Shown: positions 48,359 to 57,965, counted from the first letter of the stretch. The stretch is DNA of 64,000 nt from Fuscibacter oryzae (GCF_016765795.1 NZ_JAESVP010000001.1:558001-622000), one strand, 5' to 3'. Numbers and translations: made by a program. Notes: generated by a model not told the origin, from the sequence alone.

Positions 48359-49258
48359 CTATAGAGAGAATTTTTCGGGCGGCAAACGTAGGATCAAATT
48401 CGGATCAGGCGAGACAGATTGCCATAGCTCCCAAAGGCTTTCATGGCCCACGCCAAAGAAGTTGCCCTGATCCTGAGCCAGAAGGTCGGTAATCACCTGA
48501 AAATGCAGATGCGGCGCCCAACCGCCATTTTCAGGCCAATCCCCCAGATGCGCGATGGTTTGGCCGGGGCTCACCGGATCGCCCAAACGCAAGATATGGG
48601 GAAGGCTTGCCCCAAGATGGCCATAAAGTGTGTAGAACGGCACGCCATCGGCCTCATGTTCCAAAATCAATGTGTGGCCATAGTCCAGCGGATCGGCGTT
48701 GTAGGTCAGATATCGCACCCGCCCGGCCAGTGGCGCATGAACCGCGGTTCCGGCGGGCGCGAACACATCGATGCCCAGATGAATCATCCGCCGTTCAGAA
48801 CTCGCGGCATCAGCGAATTGTGCGGTGGCATAGATACTGCGCTTTTCGCCATAAAGGCCAAGACCATAGGACACGCCCTGCGCCGCGAACCAGTCATCAA
48901 AGGCATGATCGGAAAAGGCGGGCATGTCGGGGCGCTCACCCCGCGTTGGCAGGGCGATACTGGTTGCGTCGGCAATCGCCGGGGCAAAGACCGGCGCGAC
49001 CGCAACGCGGCCCAGATGCTGGCGCACCTGCGCCTCTGCCGCGCTGGCGGGCAGGCCGCGCCCAACCCGCATCACGGCGCGCAGCAGCCCCAGATCAACC
49101 TGCGCCAGCCGCCGCGCCACAGCCTGCGCCGCCGCATCGCCCCCGGCCAGCCCGCCCAGAACCTGCGCCAGCGTCATATCTGGCACCCGCGCCGCCAGCG
49201 TCCGCAGGGCGGCATAAAGATCATCCTTGCCGATCAACTCCCTGTAAATGCTGTTCAT
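48359..49258 (-). CDS. Stand-alone M23-family (LytM) metallopeptidase-domain protein
   Basis: About 299 residues. The C-terminal half is an M23 domain with zinc ligands in RMIHLGIDVFAP (H...D) and PHLHFQVI (H-x-H), plus FYTLYGHLG. The N-terminal 130 residues are helical and not recognised. No signal peptide is evident. Similar M23 domains occur inside long proteins with a kinase-like part and a class III aminotransferase; here the aminotransferase is absent. Start ATG 49258 or 49276. Confidence 0.8.
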   Translation of the reverse strand: MNSIYRELIGKDDLYAALRTLAARVPDMTLAQVLGGLAGGDAAAQAVARRLAQVDLGLLRAVMRVGRGLPASAAEAQVRQHLGRVAVAPVFAPAIADATSIALPTRGERPDMPAFSDHAFDDWFAAQGVSYGLGLYGEKRSIYATAQFADAASSERRMIHLGIDVFAPAGTAVHAPLAGRVRYLTYNADPLDYGHTLILEHEADGVPFYTLYGHLGASLPHILRLGDPVSPGQTIAHLGDWPENGGWAPHLHFQVITDLLAQDQGNFFGVGHESLWELWQSVSPDPNLILRLPPEKFSL

Positions 49259-49410
49259 CTGCCCCACCCAAAGCATCGTTCATCCGCAGGTTGTCCGCCG
49301 CGGCCCCGATTTGTCCAGCCTATTCCGCCGGAAGTTTTCCGCCGTTGCCCGCTTGCCCCCGCCGGATGCGCGCCCTATCCCTAGGCCAAACCAGCCGGAA
49401 AGAGCCTGAC

Positions 49411-50001
49411 GTGACGCCGCCAATCCCCTCTTTGCCCCGCCGTGCCCGCGTTGCCGCCTTGTTGCTGACGGGGTTGGCGCTGGCGGCTTGTCAGGTTGCG
49501 GGCAGTGCCCGGCAGGCGCCGGTTCTGGGCGGAGCCGTCACCATGGGCCTGCCCGCCGGCTATTGCATTGATCGCAGCACCAGCCGCGAGGGGGCGGATT
49601 CCGCCGTTATCATCATGGGGCGCTGCAATTCGGACGCCAGCGCCGTGCCCGCCATCGTTACCGCCACAGTTGGCCGTCCCGGTTCTGCCGGGGTGATGAC
49701 GGCCAGCCCCGCCGAACTGGCGGCCTTTTTCGCCACGACCGAAGGCCGCGCCACCCTGTCGCGAGATGGCAAGGCCCGCGATGTGCGGCTGATTTCGGCG
49801 GTTACCTCGGGCAATGCGCTGCTGCTGCATTTGGTGGATCGCAAACAAGGCGAATACTGGCGGGCCTTTGTCGGCGCGCGCGGGCGGCTGGTGTCGATCT
49901 CGGCCAGCGGCACACCCGGCATTCCGCTGGCGCCAGAAGCAGGGCGGCAGGTGCTGGACGCCTTTGTCGCCGCGCTGGCAACCGCAAACGCCACCCGCTG
50001 A
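49411..50001 (+). CDS. Hypothetical lipoprotein
   Basis: 196 residues, GTG start preceded by GGAAAGAG. The N terminus VAALLLTGLALAACQVAG is a lipoprotein signal with lipobox LALAAC, so it should be lipid-anchored in the envelope. The mature part begins with a GLPAGYCID segment and has a second cysteine in GRCNSD, but no family is recognised. The frame extends far upstream, but that part is antisense to the M23 gene. Confidence 0.75.
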   Translation: MTPPIPSLPRRARVAALLLTGLALAACQVAGSARQAPVLGGAVTMGLPAGYCIDRSTSREGADSAVIIMGRCNSDASAVPAIVTATVGRPGSAGVMTASPAELAAFFATTEGRATLSRDGKARDVRLISAVTSGNALLLHLVDRKQGEYWRAFVGARGRLVSISASGTPGIPLAPEAGRQVLDAFVAALATANATR

Positions 50002-50130
50002 ACCGGGCATGACACCGGGGGAATACAACTTCTCCGTGGACCGCCGCAGACCAAATCTTTACTCCTTTGTTTCAAGAACGAATCGTTTCCATGCCGTGGG
50101 CAATGGCGACAACGACACAAACGGGCAGGC

Positions 50131-50904
50131 ATGTCGGGCGTACTCTCGAACCTTCTGGAGAATTTCCTGCACCGGCGGGTCTTGCGCCGCTGGGCGCAAT
50201 CGGCCGATGCCGCCCCTGCGACAGATCTGGAATCCCTGCGCAGCCTGCGGTCGCGCGCGCGGGGCCTGCGCCGCAACCTTGACCGTGTGATCCACGAGGC
50301 TGACCACCGCCTTGCCTTGCCGGTCATCGGATCAAACGCGATCCGCAAACCCTTTGGCACCGATTGGGCCTGGCGCCCCGAAATGTGGAAGGGTCCGATG
50401 CCCGTCCCCGGTTTCTCCGGCGTGCCCGGCAAGGCCGAGATCGGCCCCGGCACCACACTGTTCCATGATTGCCGCCGCAGCGAGCTGACCGCCCGCCAGA
50501 TCAGGAACACGCGAGAAGCCGACATCGCCCCCTTTGGCCTGCGGATGGATGTGTTCCGGTTCGACGGGTCGTTCCTGTCGCTGGTGCTGGAGCTGCCACC
50601 CGAGGCTGCACTTGGCCTGCGCCTGCGCCACCTGATCCGCTGCGATGTGATCGTGGAGATGGAAAAGCCGCTGGAAATCTTTGCCCGGCTGAACATCAAG
50701 CACGGGCCCAACGTCGAACAGATCGTGCGCGAACTGCCCCTGAACGAAGAAGAGGTGATGGTGGAATTCGACCTCGCCTATTCCAAAATCAACGAAAAGC
50801 GGGTCGAACGGCTGTGGGTCGATCTGATCTTTGAAGGGCCGGAGATGAACCAGATCATCCTGCGCGACGTGACTTTCAGCCGCCGCCCCCGCGCTGATTT
50901 GTGA
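50131..50904 (+). CDS. DUF6478-like hypothetical protein
   Basis: 257 residues, no signal peptide or membrane segment. Recognisable blocks: LENFLHRRVLRRWAQ at the N terminus, DWAWRPEMWKGPMP, HDCRRSELTARQIRNTREADIAPFGLRMDVFRFDGSFLS and the C-terminal EKRVERLWVDLIFEGPEMNQI. It resembles a conserved Rhodobacterales family that I believe is DUF6478; function unknown. A 124-residue hypothetical follows eight bases later. Confidence 0.7.
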   Translation: MSGVLSNLLENFLHRRVLRRWAQSADAAPATDLESLRSLRSRARGLRRNLDRVIHEADHRLALPVIGSNAIRKPFGTDWAWRPEMWKGPMPVPGFSGVPGKAEIGPGTTLFHDCRRSELTARQIRNTREADIAPFGLRMDVFRFDGSFLSLVLELPPEAALGLRLRHLIRCDVIVEMEKPLEIFARLNIKHGPNVEQIVRELPLNEEEVMVEFDLAYSKINEKRVERLWVDLIFEGPEMNQIILRDVTFSRRPRADL

Positions 50905-50911
50905 GGATGTG

Positions 50912-51286
50912 ATGCCCGACACCACGCTGACCAAAACCCGCATCCGCGCCGGAATCTGGGAGGGGATTCTGACTGGACCGGCCAGTCCGCCAGCGCTGGA
51001 GGTTACCCTGCTGGAAAAGCCGCTGGCTGGCGTCACCGTCACCGCCCTGCCCGATCAGCTCGGATCATGGGCCGTGCGCGTGCCCGTCCCGGCCGAGGTG
51101 CTGAGCGACGGGGTGCAGACCTTCCTGATCCGCGACACCGCGACCGGAGCAACGCTGCAACATTTTACCATCATCACTGGCGTGGCGATGGAGGACGACC
51201 TGCGGGCAGAGGTGGATCTGTTGCGAGCGGAGCTGGACATGCTGAAACGCGCCTTCCGGCGGCATTGTCTGGAAACAGTTGGCTGA
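50912..51286 (+). CDS. Hypothetical protein, beta-rich with C-terminal helix
   Basis: 124 residues, not recognised. The first two thirds alternate short beta-like strands (LEVTLLEKPLAGVTVTAL, WAVRVPVPAEVL, QTFLIRDTATG), followed by a charged helix (EDDLRAEVDLLRAELDMLKRAFRRH) that is likely coiled coil. It follows the DUF6478-like gene closely and is probably made with it. GTG 50909 would add one residue. Confidence 0.65.
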   Translation: MPDTTLTKTRIRAGIWEGILTGPASPPALEVTLLEKPLAGVTVTALPDQLGSWAVRVPVPAEVLSDGVQTFLIRDTATGATLQHFTIITGVAMEDDLRAEVDLLRAELDMLKRAFRRHCLETVG

Positions 51287-51293
51287 ATGGAAT

Positions 51294-51314
51294 GGTGCGT
51301 GCATAGCACGCACC
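51294..51314. terminator. Bidirectional terminator-like hairpin before ispH
   Basis: GGTGCGTGC (51294-51302) / GCACGCACC (51306-51314), loop ATA. It lies between convergent genes and shares the GGTGCGTG...CACGCACC arms with the hairpin at rsmD/map. Confidence 0.6.
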
Positions 51315-51317
51315 GAT

Positions 51318-52265
51318 CTAAACGCCTTCGCGCAAAATACGCGGCACTTTGAACTCAATGTCTTCCTGCGCGGTTTCCACCAGTTCAACCTGGGTGTCGA
51401 ACCGGGCGCGAAAGGCATCCAGAACCTCATCCACCAGAACCTCCGGCGCGCTGGCACCTGCCGTCACACCCACCGCGCCAATACCCTGAAGCGCGCGCCA
51501 ATCGATTTCCGCCGCCCTCTGGATCAGTTGTGCATAGCCGCAGCCCGCCGCGCGCCCTACCTCGACCAGACGTTTCGAGTTGGAGGAATTGGGCGCGCCA
51601 ATCACCAGCAGCGCGTCGATCCGGGGCGCAACCGCCTTGACCGCCGCCTGACGGTTGGTAGTGGCATAGCAGATGTCTTCCTTGTGTGGCCCGATGATTG
51701 CGGGAAACCGCGCCTTCAGCGCCGCGACGATGCCGGCGGTATCATCAACCGACAGCGTGGTCTGGGTGATGAAGGCCAGCTTGCCCTCATCGCGCACCAC
51801 CAGCCCCGCCACATCCTCGGCAGTTTCCACCAGCAACACCTCGCCCACAGGCAATTGCCCCATTGTGCCGATGGTTTCAGGGTGCCCGGCATGGCCGATC
51901 ATCACCATCTGAAGACCCGCCTCGGAATGGCGGTGCGCTTCGGAATGGACCTTGGTCACCAAGGGGCAGGTGGCATCGACCGCAATCATGTGCCGCGCCG
52001 CGGCCGCCTCTGGCACCGATTTCGGCACGCCATGGGCCGAAAAGATCACCGGGCGGTCGGCGGGGCATTCGTCAAGCTCTTCAACGAACACCGCACCCTT
52101 GGCGCGCAAGGCATCGACCACGAATTTGTTGTGCACGATCTCGTGGCGCACATAGACTGGCGCGCCCCATTTGCCGATCGCCATTTCAACAATCTTGATC
52201 GCACGGTCCACGCCGGCACAAAAGCCGCGGGGGGCTGCAAGATACAGGGTCAGCTTTGGCTTCAT
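51318..52265 (-). CDS. ispH: 4-hydroxy-3-methylbut-2-enyl diphosphate reductase
   Basis: Last enzyme of the non-mevalonate pathway; makes IPP and DMAPP with a 4Fe-4S cluster. 315 residues. The three cluster cysteines are in [25 protein letters not shown] and [10 protein letters not shown], and the catalytic-Glu region is TQTTLSVDD. With ispE and the polyprenyl synthase it gives a nearly continuous isoprenoid theme in this window. Confidence 0.96.
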   Translation of the reverse strand: MKPKLTLYLAAPRGFCAGVDRAIKIVEMAIGKWGAPVYVRHEIVHNKFVVDALRAKGAVFVEELDECPADRPVIFSAHGVPKSVPEAAAARHMIAVDATCPLVTKVHSEAHRHSEAGLQMVMIGHAGHPETIGTMGQLPVGEVLLVETAEDVAGLVVRDEGKLAFITQTTLSVDDTAGIVAALKARFPAIIGPHKEDICYATTNRQAAVKAVAPRIDALLVIGAPNSSNSKRLVEVGRAAGCGYAQLIQRAAEIDWRALQGIGAVGVTAGASAPEVLVDEVLDAFRARFDTQVELVETAQEDIEFKVPRILREGV

Positions 52266-52341
52266 CGCGCGCCTCTTCAGTGTCCGACCCTAGCTAGTCG
52301 CTTGGCCCCATCAGGTCCACCCTGCGCCAGCATGAAATGCA

Positions 52342-52375
52342 ATGGGGCCAGAGGTTCCCCAACCTCTGGCCCCAT
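52342..52375 (-). terminator. Strong hairpin downstream of the NYN gene
   Basis: A perfect 15-bp stem (ATGGGGCCAGAGGTT / AACCTCTGGCCCCAT) with loop CCCC. On the minus strand it follows the NYN gene by 31 bases; no long T-run follows. Confidence 0.6.
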
Positions 52376-52406
52376 GCGTTATTGACCCTGCGTTCCGCAG
52401 CCGATG

Positions 52407-52982
52407 TTACTTAACCGAAACCGGCACCATCTCGGCCTCGATCGGGCGCGGTTCGCGCGGCGGGCGACCGATGACATCGCGCAACTCATCCAGCTCGATG
52501 AAGTTATCGGCCTGGCGGCGCAGTTCGTCCGCGATCATCGGCGGCTGGCTGCGAATGGTCGAGACGACCGAAACGCGAACCCCTTGCCGTTGCAGGCTCT
52601 CCACCAGCGGACGGAAATCGCCGTCACCGGAAAACAGCACCACATGATCGACGCGCGGCGCCAGCTCCATCGCATCGACCGTCAGTTCGATGTCCATGTT
52701 GCCCTTGACCTTCCGGCGCCCCTGGCTGTCGGTATACTCCTTGGCCGGTTTCGTCCGCATGGTGAAGCCGTTGTAATGCAACCAATCCACCAATGGGCGG
52801 ATCGGCGAGTAATCGTCGTTCTCCAGCAGCGCGGTGTAATAGAACGCACGCAACAACTTGCCACGACGAATGAATTCTTGCCGCAGCAGCTTATAGTCGA
52901 TGTCAAAACCCAGCGCCTTGGCGGCGGCATACAGGTTCGACCCGTCTATGAACAGCGCAAGCCGTTCGTCCTTATAAAACAT
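52407..52982 (-). CDS. NYN (LabA/DUF88-type) nuclease-domain protein
   Basis: 191 residues with a PIN-like NYN fold: acidic residues in ALFIDGSNLYAAAK, KGNMDIELTVDAM and VLFSGDGDFRPLVESLQ, the classic four-Asp pattern. LabA-like proteins are predicted RNases; substrate unknown. The C-terminal extension is Pro/Arg rich. It lies alone between ispH and folK. Confidence 0.9.
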   Translation of the reverse strand: MFYKDERLALFIDGSNLYAAAKALGFDIDYKLLRQEFIRRGKLLRAFYYTALLENDDYSPIRPLVDWLHYNGFTMRTKPAKEYTDSQGRRKVKGNMDIELTVDAMELAPRVDHVVLFSGDGDFRPLVESLQRQGVRVSVVSTIRSQPPMIADELRRQADNFIELDELRDVIGRPPREPRPIEAEMVPVSVK

Positions 52983-53118
52983 CCAGTCTTCCCCTCGGTA
53001 ATAAATTCATCCACCAATCGCGTTCCGTGAGTGACCAACGTATTTTCAGCAATATGGCAGTGACATAAGAAGATATGGCGAGATGGATGAACCGCCACAA
53101 GGCGGCTGAAGGACTAGG

Positions 53119-53141
53119 TACCCATCCGAAAGGATAGGGTA
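53119..53141 (+). promoter_or_regulatory. Structured leader of folK (hairpin with GAAA loop)
   Basis: TACCC-ATCC (53119-53127), GAAA loop, GGAT-A-GGGTA (53132-53141), a 9-bp stem with one bulged A, ending 15 bases before the GTG start. A second small hairpin (CCGCC ACAA GGCGG, about 53,092-53,105) precedes it. Location before a folate gene makes a folate-sensing (THF-II-like) element a possibility. Confidence 0.35.
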
Positions 53142-53156
53142 GCAAATGGGCGGGCC

Positions 53157-53741
53157 GTGGAAAAGACAGCACTCATAGCACTGGGCGGCAATCTGCCATG
53201 GAATGGTCAGTTGCCGCGCCAGACCATAATCGAGGCTGTCGAAGCGGTTTTACAGGCCTTCGGCGGCCCGATTGTTACCAGTAAGTTGTATCGTACGCCC
53301 GCTTTTCCCGCAGGCTCTGGCCCCGACTATGTTAACGCTGCCACTTTGGTGACGCTACGTCACAACGCGCGGGCCGAGGAAGTTCTTGTCATACTGCACG
53401 AAATAGAGAGCCGATTCGGGCGAGAGCGCCTGCAGCGCTGGGGAATGCGCAGCCTTGACCTTGATTTGCTGGCGATGGGCGATCTTGTGCAGCCCGATCT
53501 GGCCACCTGGCAGCACTGGCACGACCTGCCGCCTGCCGAACAGATCCGCAACACGCCCCCGGGCCTGATCCTGCCCCATCCCCGCCTGCAAGACCGGGCC
53601 TTCGTGCTGGTACCTCTGGCCGATGTAGCGCCCGACTGGCGCCATCCCGTGCTGGGCCTGACCGTCCTTCAGATGCGGGATGCCTTGCCCAAGGTCGAGC
53701 TTGATCAGGTTGTGGCGCTTGACTCTGACGGAATGTCCTGA
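53157..53741 (+). CDS. folK: 6-hydroxymethyl-7,8-dihydropterin pyrophosphokinase (HPPK)
   Basis: Transfers pyrophosphate from ATP to 6-hydroxymethyl-dihydropterin in folate synthesis. 194 residues, GTG start. Key residues lie in ALIALGGNLP, SKLYRTPAFP, ESRFGRERLQRWGMRSLDLDLLAMG (the family's R...W.-R-x-LDLDLL) and LPHPRLQDRAFVLVPLADV. rpoZ follows 72 bases later. Confidence 0.94.
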   Translation: MEKTALIALGGNLPWNGQLPRQTIIEAVEAVLQAFGGPIVTSKLYRTPAFPAGSGPDYVNAATLVTLRHNARAEEVLVILHEIESRFGRERLQRWGMRSLDLDLLAMGDLVQPDLATWQHWHDLPPAEQIRNTPPGLILPHPRLQDRAFVLVPLADVAPDWRHPVLGLTVLQMRDALPKVELDQVVALDSDGMS

Positions 53742-53813
53742 TTATGCGCTTGTAATGATACCCTCCGGCGCTTAAATAGGCGTTCCCGATCCCCTGCCCG
53801 ACTGGAGTTTCCA

Positions 53814-54167
53814 ATGGCCCGCGTGACGGTTGAAGATTGCGTTGACAAGGTCCCGAACCGGTTTGACCTGGTGATGCTTGCTGCGCATCGTGCGCGCGAG
53901 ATCCAGTCCGGTTCTGCCCCCACAGTTGACCGCGACAACGACAAGAACCCCGTCGTTTCCCTGCGCGAGATCGCCGAGGAAACCCAGAATGCCGGTGCCC
54001 TGCGCGAACGGATGATCGAAAGCTATCAGACCCAGATCGAGGTTGACGAGCCGGAAGACGACCAGATGGCGCTCTTGATGTCGGGCGAGATCGACCGCCC
54101 GATGCAGGACGATATGTCGGAAGAAAAACTCCTCCGCGCGCTGATGGAAGCGCAGGGCGAGCTTTAA
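53814..54167 (+). CDS. rpoZ: DNA-directed RNA polymerase omega subunit
   Basis: 117 residues. Omega helps assemble RNA polymerase and carries part of the ppGpp site. The [30 protein letters not shown] terminus is diagnostic. The C-terminal extension is acidic, as is usual in alphaproteobacteria. The gene is followed directly by rsh, the ppGpp enzyme, a common pairing. Confidence 0.97.
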   Translation: MARVTVEDCVDKVPNRFDLVMLAAHRAREIQSGSAPTVDRDNDKNPVVSLREIAEETQNAGALRERMIESYQTQIEVDEPEDDQMALLMSGEIDRPMQDDMSEEKLLRALMEAQGEL

Positions 54168-54191
54168 GGCCTTTCTTGGCCGTTCGGGGCG

Positions 54192-56312
54192 ATGATGATC
54201 GATGTCGAAGACCTCATCGCCCTGGTCCGCAACTACAATCCGCGTTGCAATGCCGATCTGATCCGTCAGGCCTATGCCTACGGCACCAAGATGCACGAAG
54301 GCCAGTTCCGCAAATCGGGTGAGCCGTATTTCACCCACCCGGTCGCGGTGGCGGCGATTCTGACCGAACAGCACCTTGATGATGCCACCATCATCACCGC
54401 CCTGCTGCACGACACGATCGAAGACACCAAATCCACCTATACCGAGGTGGAGCGCCTGTTCGGTCACGAAGTTGCCGAGCTGGTCGATGGCGTCACCAAA
54501 CTGACAAACCTTCAGCTTTCATCCACCCACAGCCAGCAGGCGGAAAATTTTCGCAAGCTGTTCATGGCCATGTCGAAAGACCTGCGGGTCATTCTGGTGA
54601 AACTGGCCGACCGTCTGCACAACATGCGGACGATCAAGTCGATGAAAGTGGAAAAGCAGGCCCAGAAGGCCCGCGAGACGATGGAAATCTTTGCCCCCCT
54701 TGCTGGCCGCATGGGGATGCAATGGATGCGTGAAGAGCTGGAGGATCTGGCCTTCAAGGTGCTGAACCCCGAAGCGCGCGCCTCGATCATCCGCCGCTTC
54801 CTGATGCTGCAACGCGAGGCGGGCGATGTGATCCACAAGATCACCGCCGATATCCGGACAGAGCTGGAAAAGGTGCAGGTCGATGCCGCCGTTTATGGCC
54901 GGGCCAAGAAGCCCTATTCGATCTGGCGCAAGATGCAGGAAAAGGATCTGGCCTTTTCGCGCCTGTCTGACATCTATGGCTTTCGCGTCATCTGCGGCTC
55001 TGTCGCTGATTGCTACACCATTCTTGGCGTGATCCACCAACGCTGGCGCGCCGTGCCGGGCCGGTTCAAGGATTACATCAGCCAGCCCAAGTCGAACGGT
55101 TACCGCAGCATTCACGCCACCGTCTCGGGCCGCGATGGCAAGCGGGTCGAGGTACAGATCCGCACGCAGGAAATGCACGAAGTGGCAGAGGCCGGGGTGG
55201 CCGCGCATTGGTCTTACCGCGAAGGCGTGCGCGCCAAGAACCCCTTTGCTGTCGATCCGGCCAAGTGGATCGCGCAGTTGACCGAACGCTTCGACGAAGG
55301 CGACCACGACGAGTTTCTGGAAAACGTCAAGCTTGAGATGTATTCCGATCAGGTGTTCTGCTTCACCCCCAAGGGCGATGTGGTGCAACTGCCGCGCGGG
55401 GCAACACCCCTTGATTTCGCCTATGCCATCCATACCCGCATCGGCAATTCCACCGTTTCGGCCAAGGTAGACGGCATCCGCGTGCCCTTGTGGACGCGCC
55501 TGAAGAACGGCCAGTCGGTTGAGATTATCACCGCCGAGGGCCAGCGCCCGCAGGCCAGCTGGGTGGATATTGTCACCACCGGCCGTGCCAAGGCCGCGAT
55601 CCGGCGGTCTTTGCGCGAAGAGGACAAGGGCCGCTTCATCCGTCTGGGGCAGGAACTGGCCCGTGCCGCGTTTGAGCATGTTGGCAAGAAGGCGACCGAC
55701 AAGGCGCTGCGCACCGCCGCGCGGATGCTGGGTCAACCGGATGAGACGGAACTGCTGGCCCGCCTTGGTTCTGCTGAACTGACGGCGCGCAAGGTGGTGG
55801 AAACCCTTTATCCCGAACTGTCGCAAAAGGTGGTGGATGAGGTGGACGCGGCCCGCCCGGTTCTGGGCCTGCCCGATGACCAGACCGTCCGCCGCGCGCC
55901 CTGCTGCCAACCGCTGCCGGGTGAACGCATCGTCGGCATCACCTATCGCGGGCAGGGCGTGGTGGTTCACGCCATCGACTGCCCCGCGCTGGAAGAGTTC
56001 GAAGAACAGCCAAACCGCTGGATCGACCTTCATTGGCATGCCGGTCGTCACAAGGCGGTGAATACGGTCGGACTTGAGCTGACGATTTCCAATGATGCCG
56101 GCGTTCTGGGCCGCATCTGCACCCTGATCGGCGAGCAGAAGGCCAATATCTCTGACCTGAAATTCACCGAGCGCAAACCCGATTTCTATCGTCTGCTGGT
56201 CGATGTCGATTTGCGCGATGTCGAGCATCTTCATATGGTTATGACAGCGCTTGAGGCGGAAACCGATGTGGCGCAAGTCTCGCGTCACCGCGATCTGGCC
56301 CGCAGACCCTGA
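54192..56312 (+). CDS. rsh: Bifunctional (p)ppGpp synthetase/hydrolase (Rsh)
   Basis: 706 residues. The HD hydrolase domain is at about 30-180 (HDTIEDT, H73-D74), the synthetase domain at about 240-350 (SDIYGFRVICG, YISQPKSNGYRSIHATVSG), TGS at about 385-450 (VFCFTPKGDVVQLPRGATPLDFAY), and a C-terminal ACT domain (ISDLKFTERKPDFYRLLVDV). Both catalytic centres look complete, as expected for the single alphaproteobacterial stringent-response enzyme. Two adjacent ATGs (54192, 54195) are possible starts. Confidence 0.97.
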   Translation: MMIDVEDLIALVRNYNPRCNADLIRQAYAYGTKMHEGQFRKSGEPYFTHPVAVAAILTEQHLDDATIITALLHDTIEDTKSTYTEVERLFGHEVAELVDGVTKLTNLQLSSTHSQQAENFRKLFMAMSKDLRVILVKLADRLHNMRTIKSMKVEKQAQKARETMEIFAPLAGRMGMQWMREELEDLAFKVLNPEARASIIRRFLMLQREAGDVIHKITADIRTELEKVQVDAAVYGRAKKPYSIWRKMQEKDLAFSRLSDIYGFRVICGSVADCYTILGVIHQRWRAVPGRFKDYISQPKSNGYRSIHATVSGRDGKRVEVQIRTQEMHEVAEAGVAAHWSYREGVRAKNPFAVDPAKWIAQLTERFDEGDHDEFLENVKLEMYSDQVFCFTPKGDVVQLPRGATPLDFAYAIHTRIGNSTVSAKVDGIRVPLWTRLKNGQSVEIITAEGQRPQASWVDIVTTGRAKAAIRRSLREEDKGRFIRLGQELARAAFEHVGKKATDKALRTAARMLGQPDETELLARLGSAELTARKVVETLYPELSQKVVDEVDAARPVLGLPDDQTVRRAPCCQPLPGERIVGITYRGQGVVVHAIDCPALEEFEEQPNRWIDLHWHAGRHKAVNTVGLELTISNDAGVLGRICTLIGEQKANISDLKFTERKPDFYRLLVDVDLRDVEHLHMVMTALEAETDVAQVSRHRDLARRP

Positions 56313-56460
56313 CCCTGCGGATTGCCATCACCGCGTCATGGTTGTGACACAGGCGCGCGGCATCACAATCGCAGCGTTTCGGTTGGTGACGCGCCGATCG
56401 TAACTATGTAAGGCAGGGCAGCGGCCCCTTTCGGGGTGCTGAAATCGGATAGGAATCGGC

Positions 56461-57162
56461 GTGGTTTTCAAGCGGCGGGAAAAGCTGGGCTGGGCAGCCT
56501 GGATACGCGAGATGGTCTACCCCCGTGGGGGGTTCAAACGCGCGACCCGCTATGTCATCCACCGTATGCGCCGCGTTCCCGATACGCCGCACCGCGTGGC
56601 CCGTGGCATCTTTGCCGGCTGTCTTGTAGGGTTTTTGCCGCTGCCGGGTCTGCAATTCGTGGGGGCCTGGCTGGCGGCGCGTCTGGTGCGTGGCAACATC
56701 CTTGCTGCCCTTCTGGGCACCTTCAACACCAACCCGCTGACCACGCCGTTCTTTGCCGTTCTGGCGATGACGCTGGGCCATTGGATCATGGGCATTCAGG
56801 CCCCGCTGAACGCCGATTACATCGCATCCGCCTTTGCCCATGCCGGCGCCGATCTGTGGTTTAACGTCAAGGCGATATTCGGCCCCGAAACCGCGCGCTG
56901 GGGTGGGCTGAAACAGTTCTGGCACGAGATTTATGTGCCCTATTTCATCGGCGCGCTGCTGCCCGGAATCGTTCTGTCGGCCATTGCCTATTGGCTGACC
57001 ATTCCTTTGGTCAGCGCCTATCAAAAGGCCCGGGCCGCCAAGGCGAAAGACCGCCACGAACGCCGCCGCAAGATCAAGGCCGCCCTGACCGAAGCCGCCC
57101 ATCGCCTTGCTCACCCACGGGAAACCGCGGCAGGGGATGACTCCCGCCCCGGAGAGCCGTAG
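56461..57162 (+). CDS. DUF2062 membrane protein
   Basis: 233 residues, GTG start. DUF2062 signature GNILAALLGTFNTNPLTTPFF with surrounding hydrophobic segments (IFAGCLVGFLPLPGLQFVGAWLA, FIGALLPGIVLSAIAYWL). Basic N and C termini (KRREKLGW..., KAKDRHERRRKIK). Function unknown. It lies between rsh and pdxJ; the 148 bases upstream contain a small GGCCCC/GGGGT hairpin. Confidence 0.87.
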   Translation: MVFKRREKLGWAAWIREMVYPRGGFKRATRYVIHRMRRVPDTPHRVARGIFAGCLVGFLPLPGLQFVGAWLAARLVRGNILAALLGTFNTNPLTTPFFAVLAMTLGHWIMGIQAPLNADYIASAFAHAGADLWFNVKAIFGPETARWGGLKQFWHEIYVPYFIGALLPGIVLSAIAYWLTIPLVSAYQKARAAKAKDRHERRRKIKAALTEAAHRLAHPRETAAGDDSRPGEP

Positions 57163-57193
57163 TCTGCCCCGAAGCAACCGGGACGGAACAACG

Positions 57194-57940
57194 ATGACGG
57201 GCAGAAAATTGCGGCTGGGCGTGAACATTGACCATGTGGCCACCGTACGCAACGCACGCGGCTCTGCCTGGCCTGATCCGTTGCGCGCGGCCCTGCTGGC
57301 CGAGGCGGCGGGGGCCGATGGCATCACCGCCCATCTGCGCGAAGACCGCCGCCACATCCGTGATACGGATATGGAGGCGCTGCGCGCGGGCCTTGGCATT
57401 CCGCTGAACTTTGAATGCGCCGCCACGGATGAAATGCAGGCCATCGCCCTGCGGCTGAAACCGCATGCCGTCTGCCTTGTTCCCGAAAAGCGCGAAGAAC
57501 GCACCACCGAGGGCGGGCTGGATGTGGCCAGCGACCAGAACCGCCTGACAAGCTATATTGCCCCCCTGCGCGCAGCGGGCTGCCGGGTAAGCATGTTCAT
57601 CGGCCACGACTCCCGCCAGATCGAGGCGTCGGCCCGGATCGGCGCGGCGGTGGTCGAGCTGCACACCGGCCATTATTCCGACCTGCACGCCGAAGGCCGT
57701 CTGGACGAGGCCGAGGCCGAACTTGCCGCCCTGCGCAACGGTGCCGCCCTGGCCGACAGCCTTGGGCTGGAGGTTCACGCCGGTCACGGCCTGACCTATG
57801 ACAACGTGGCCCCCATCGCCGCCATTCCGCAAGTGATAGAGCTGAACATCGGCCATTTCCTGATCGGCGAGGCGATCTATCTGGGTCTTGGCCCCGCGAT
57901 TGAGGAAATGCGCCGCCGTATGGACGAAGCCCGGCGCTAG
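57194..57940 (+). CDS. pdxJ: Pyridoxine 5'-phosphate synthase
   Basis: Condenses 1-deoxyxylulose 5-phosphate with 3-amino-2-oxopropyl phosphate to form pyridoxine phosphate. 248 residues. Hallmarks: LRLGVNIDHVATVRNARG at the N terminus, GITAHLREDRRHI, VPEKREERTTEGGLDV, and HAGHGLTYDNV and ELNIGHFLIGEAIYLGL. ATG 57194 was chosen because it gives the standard N terminus. Confidence 0.97.
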   Translation: MTGRKLRLGVNIDHVATVRNARGSAWPDPLRAALLAEAAGADGITAHLREDRRHIRDTDMEALRAGLGIPLNFECAATDEMQAIALRLKPHAVCLVPEKREERTTEGGLDVASDQNRLTSYIAPLRAAGCRVSMFIGHDSRQIEASARIGAAVVELHTGHYSDLHAEGRLDEAEAELAALRNGAALADSLGLEVHAGHGLTYDNVAPIAAIPQVIELNIGHFLIGEAIYLGLGPAIEEMRRRMDEARR

Positions 57941-57965
57941 GCCGCCGCAAACAACGAGGACCGAA

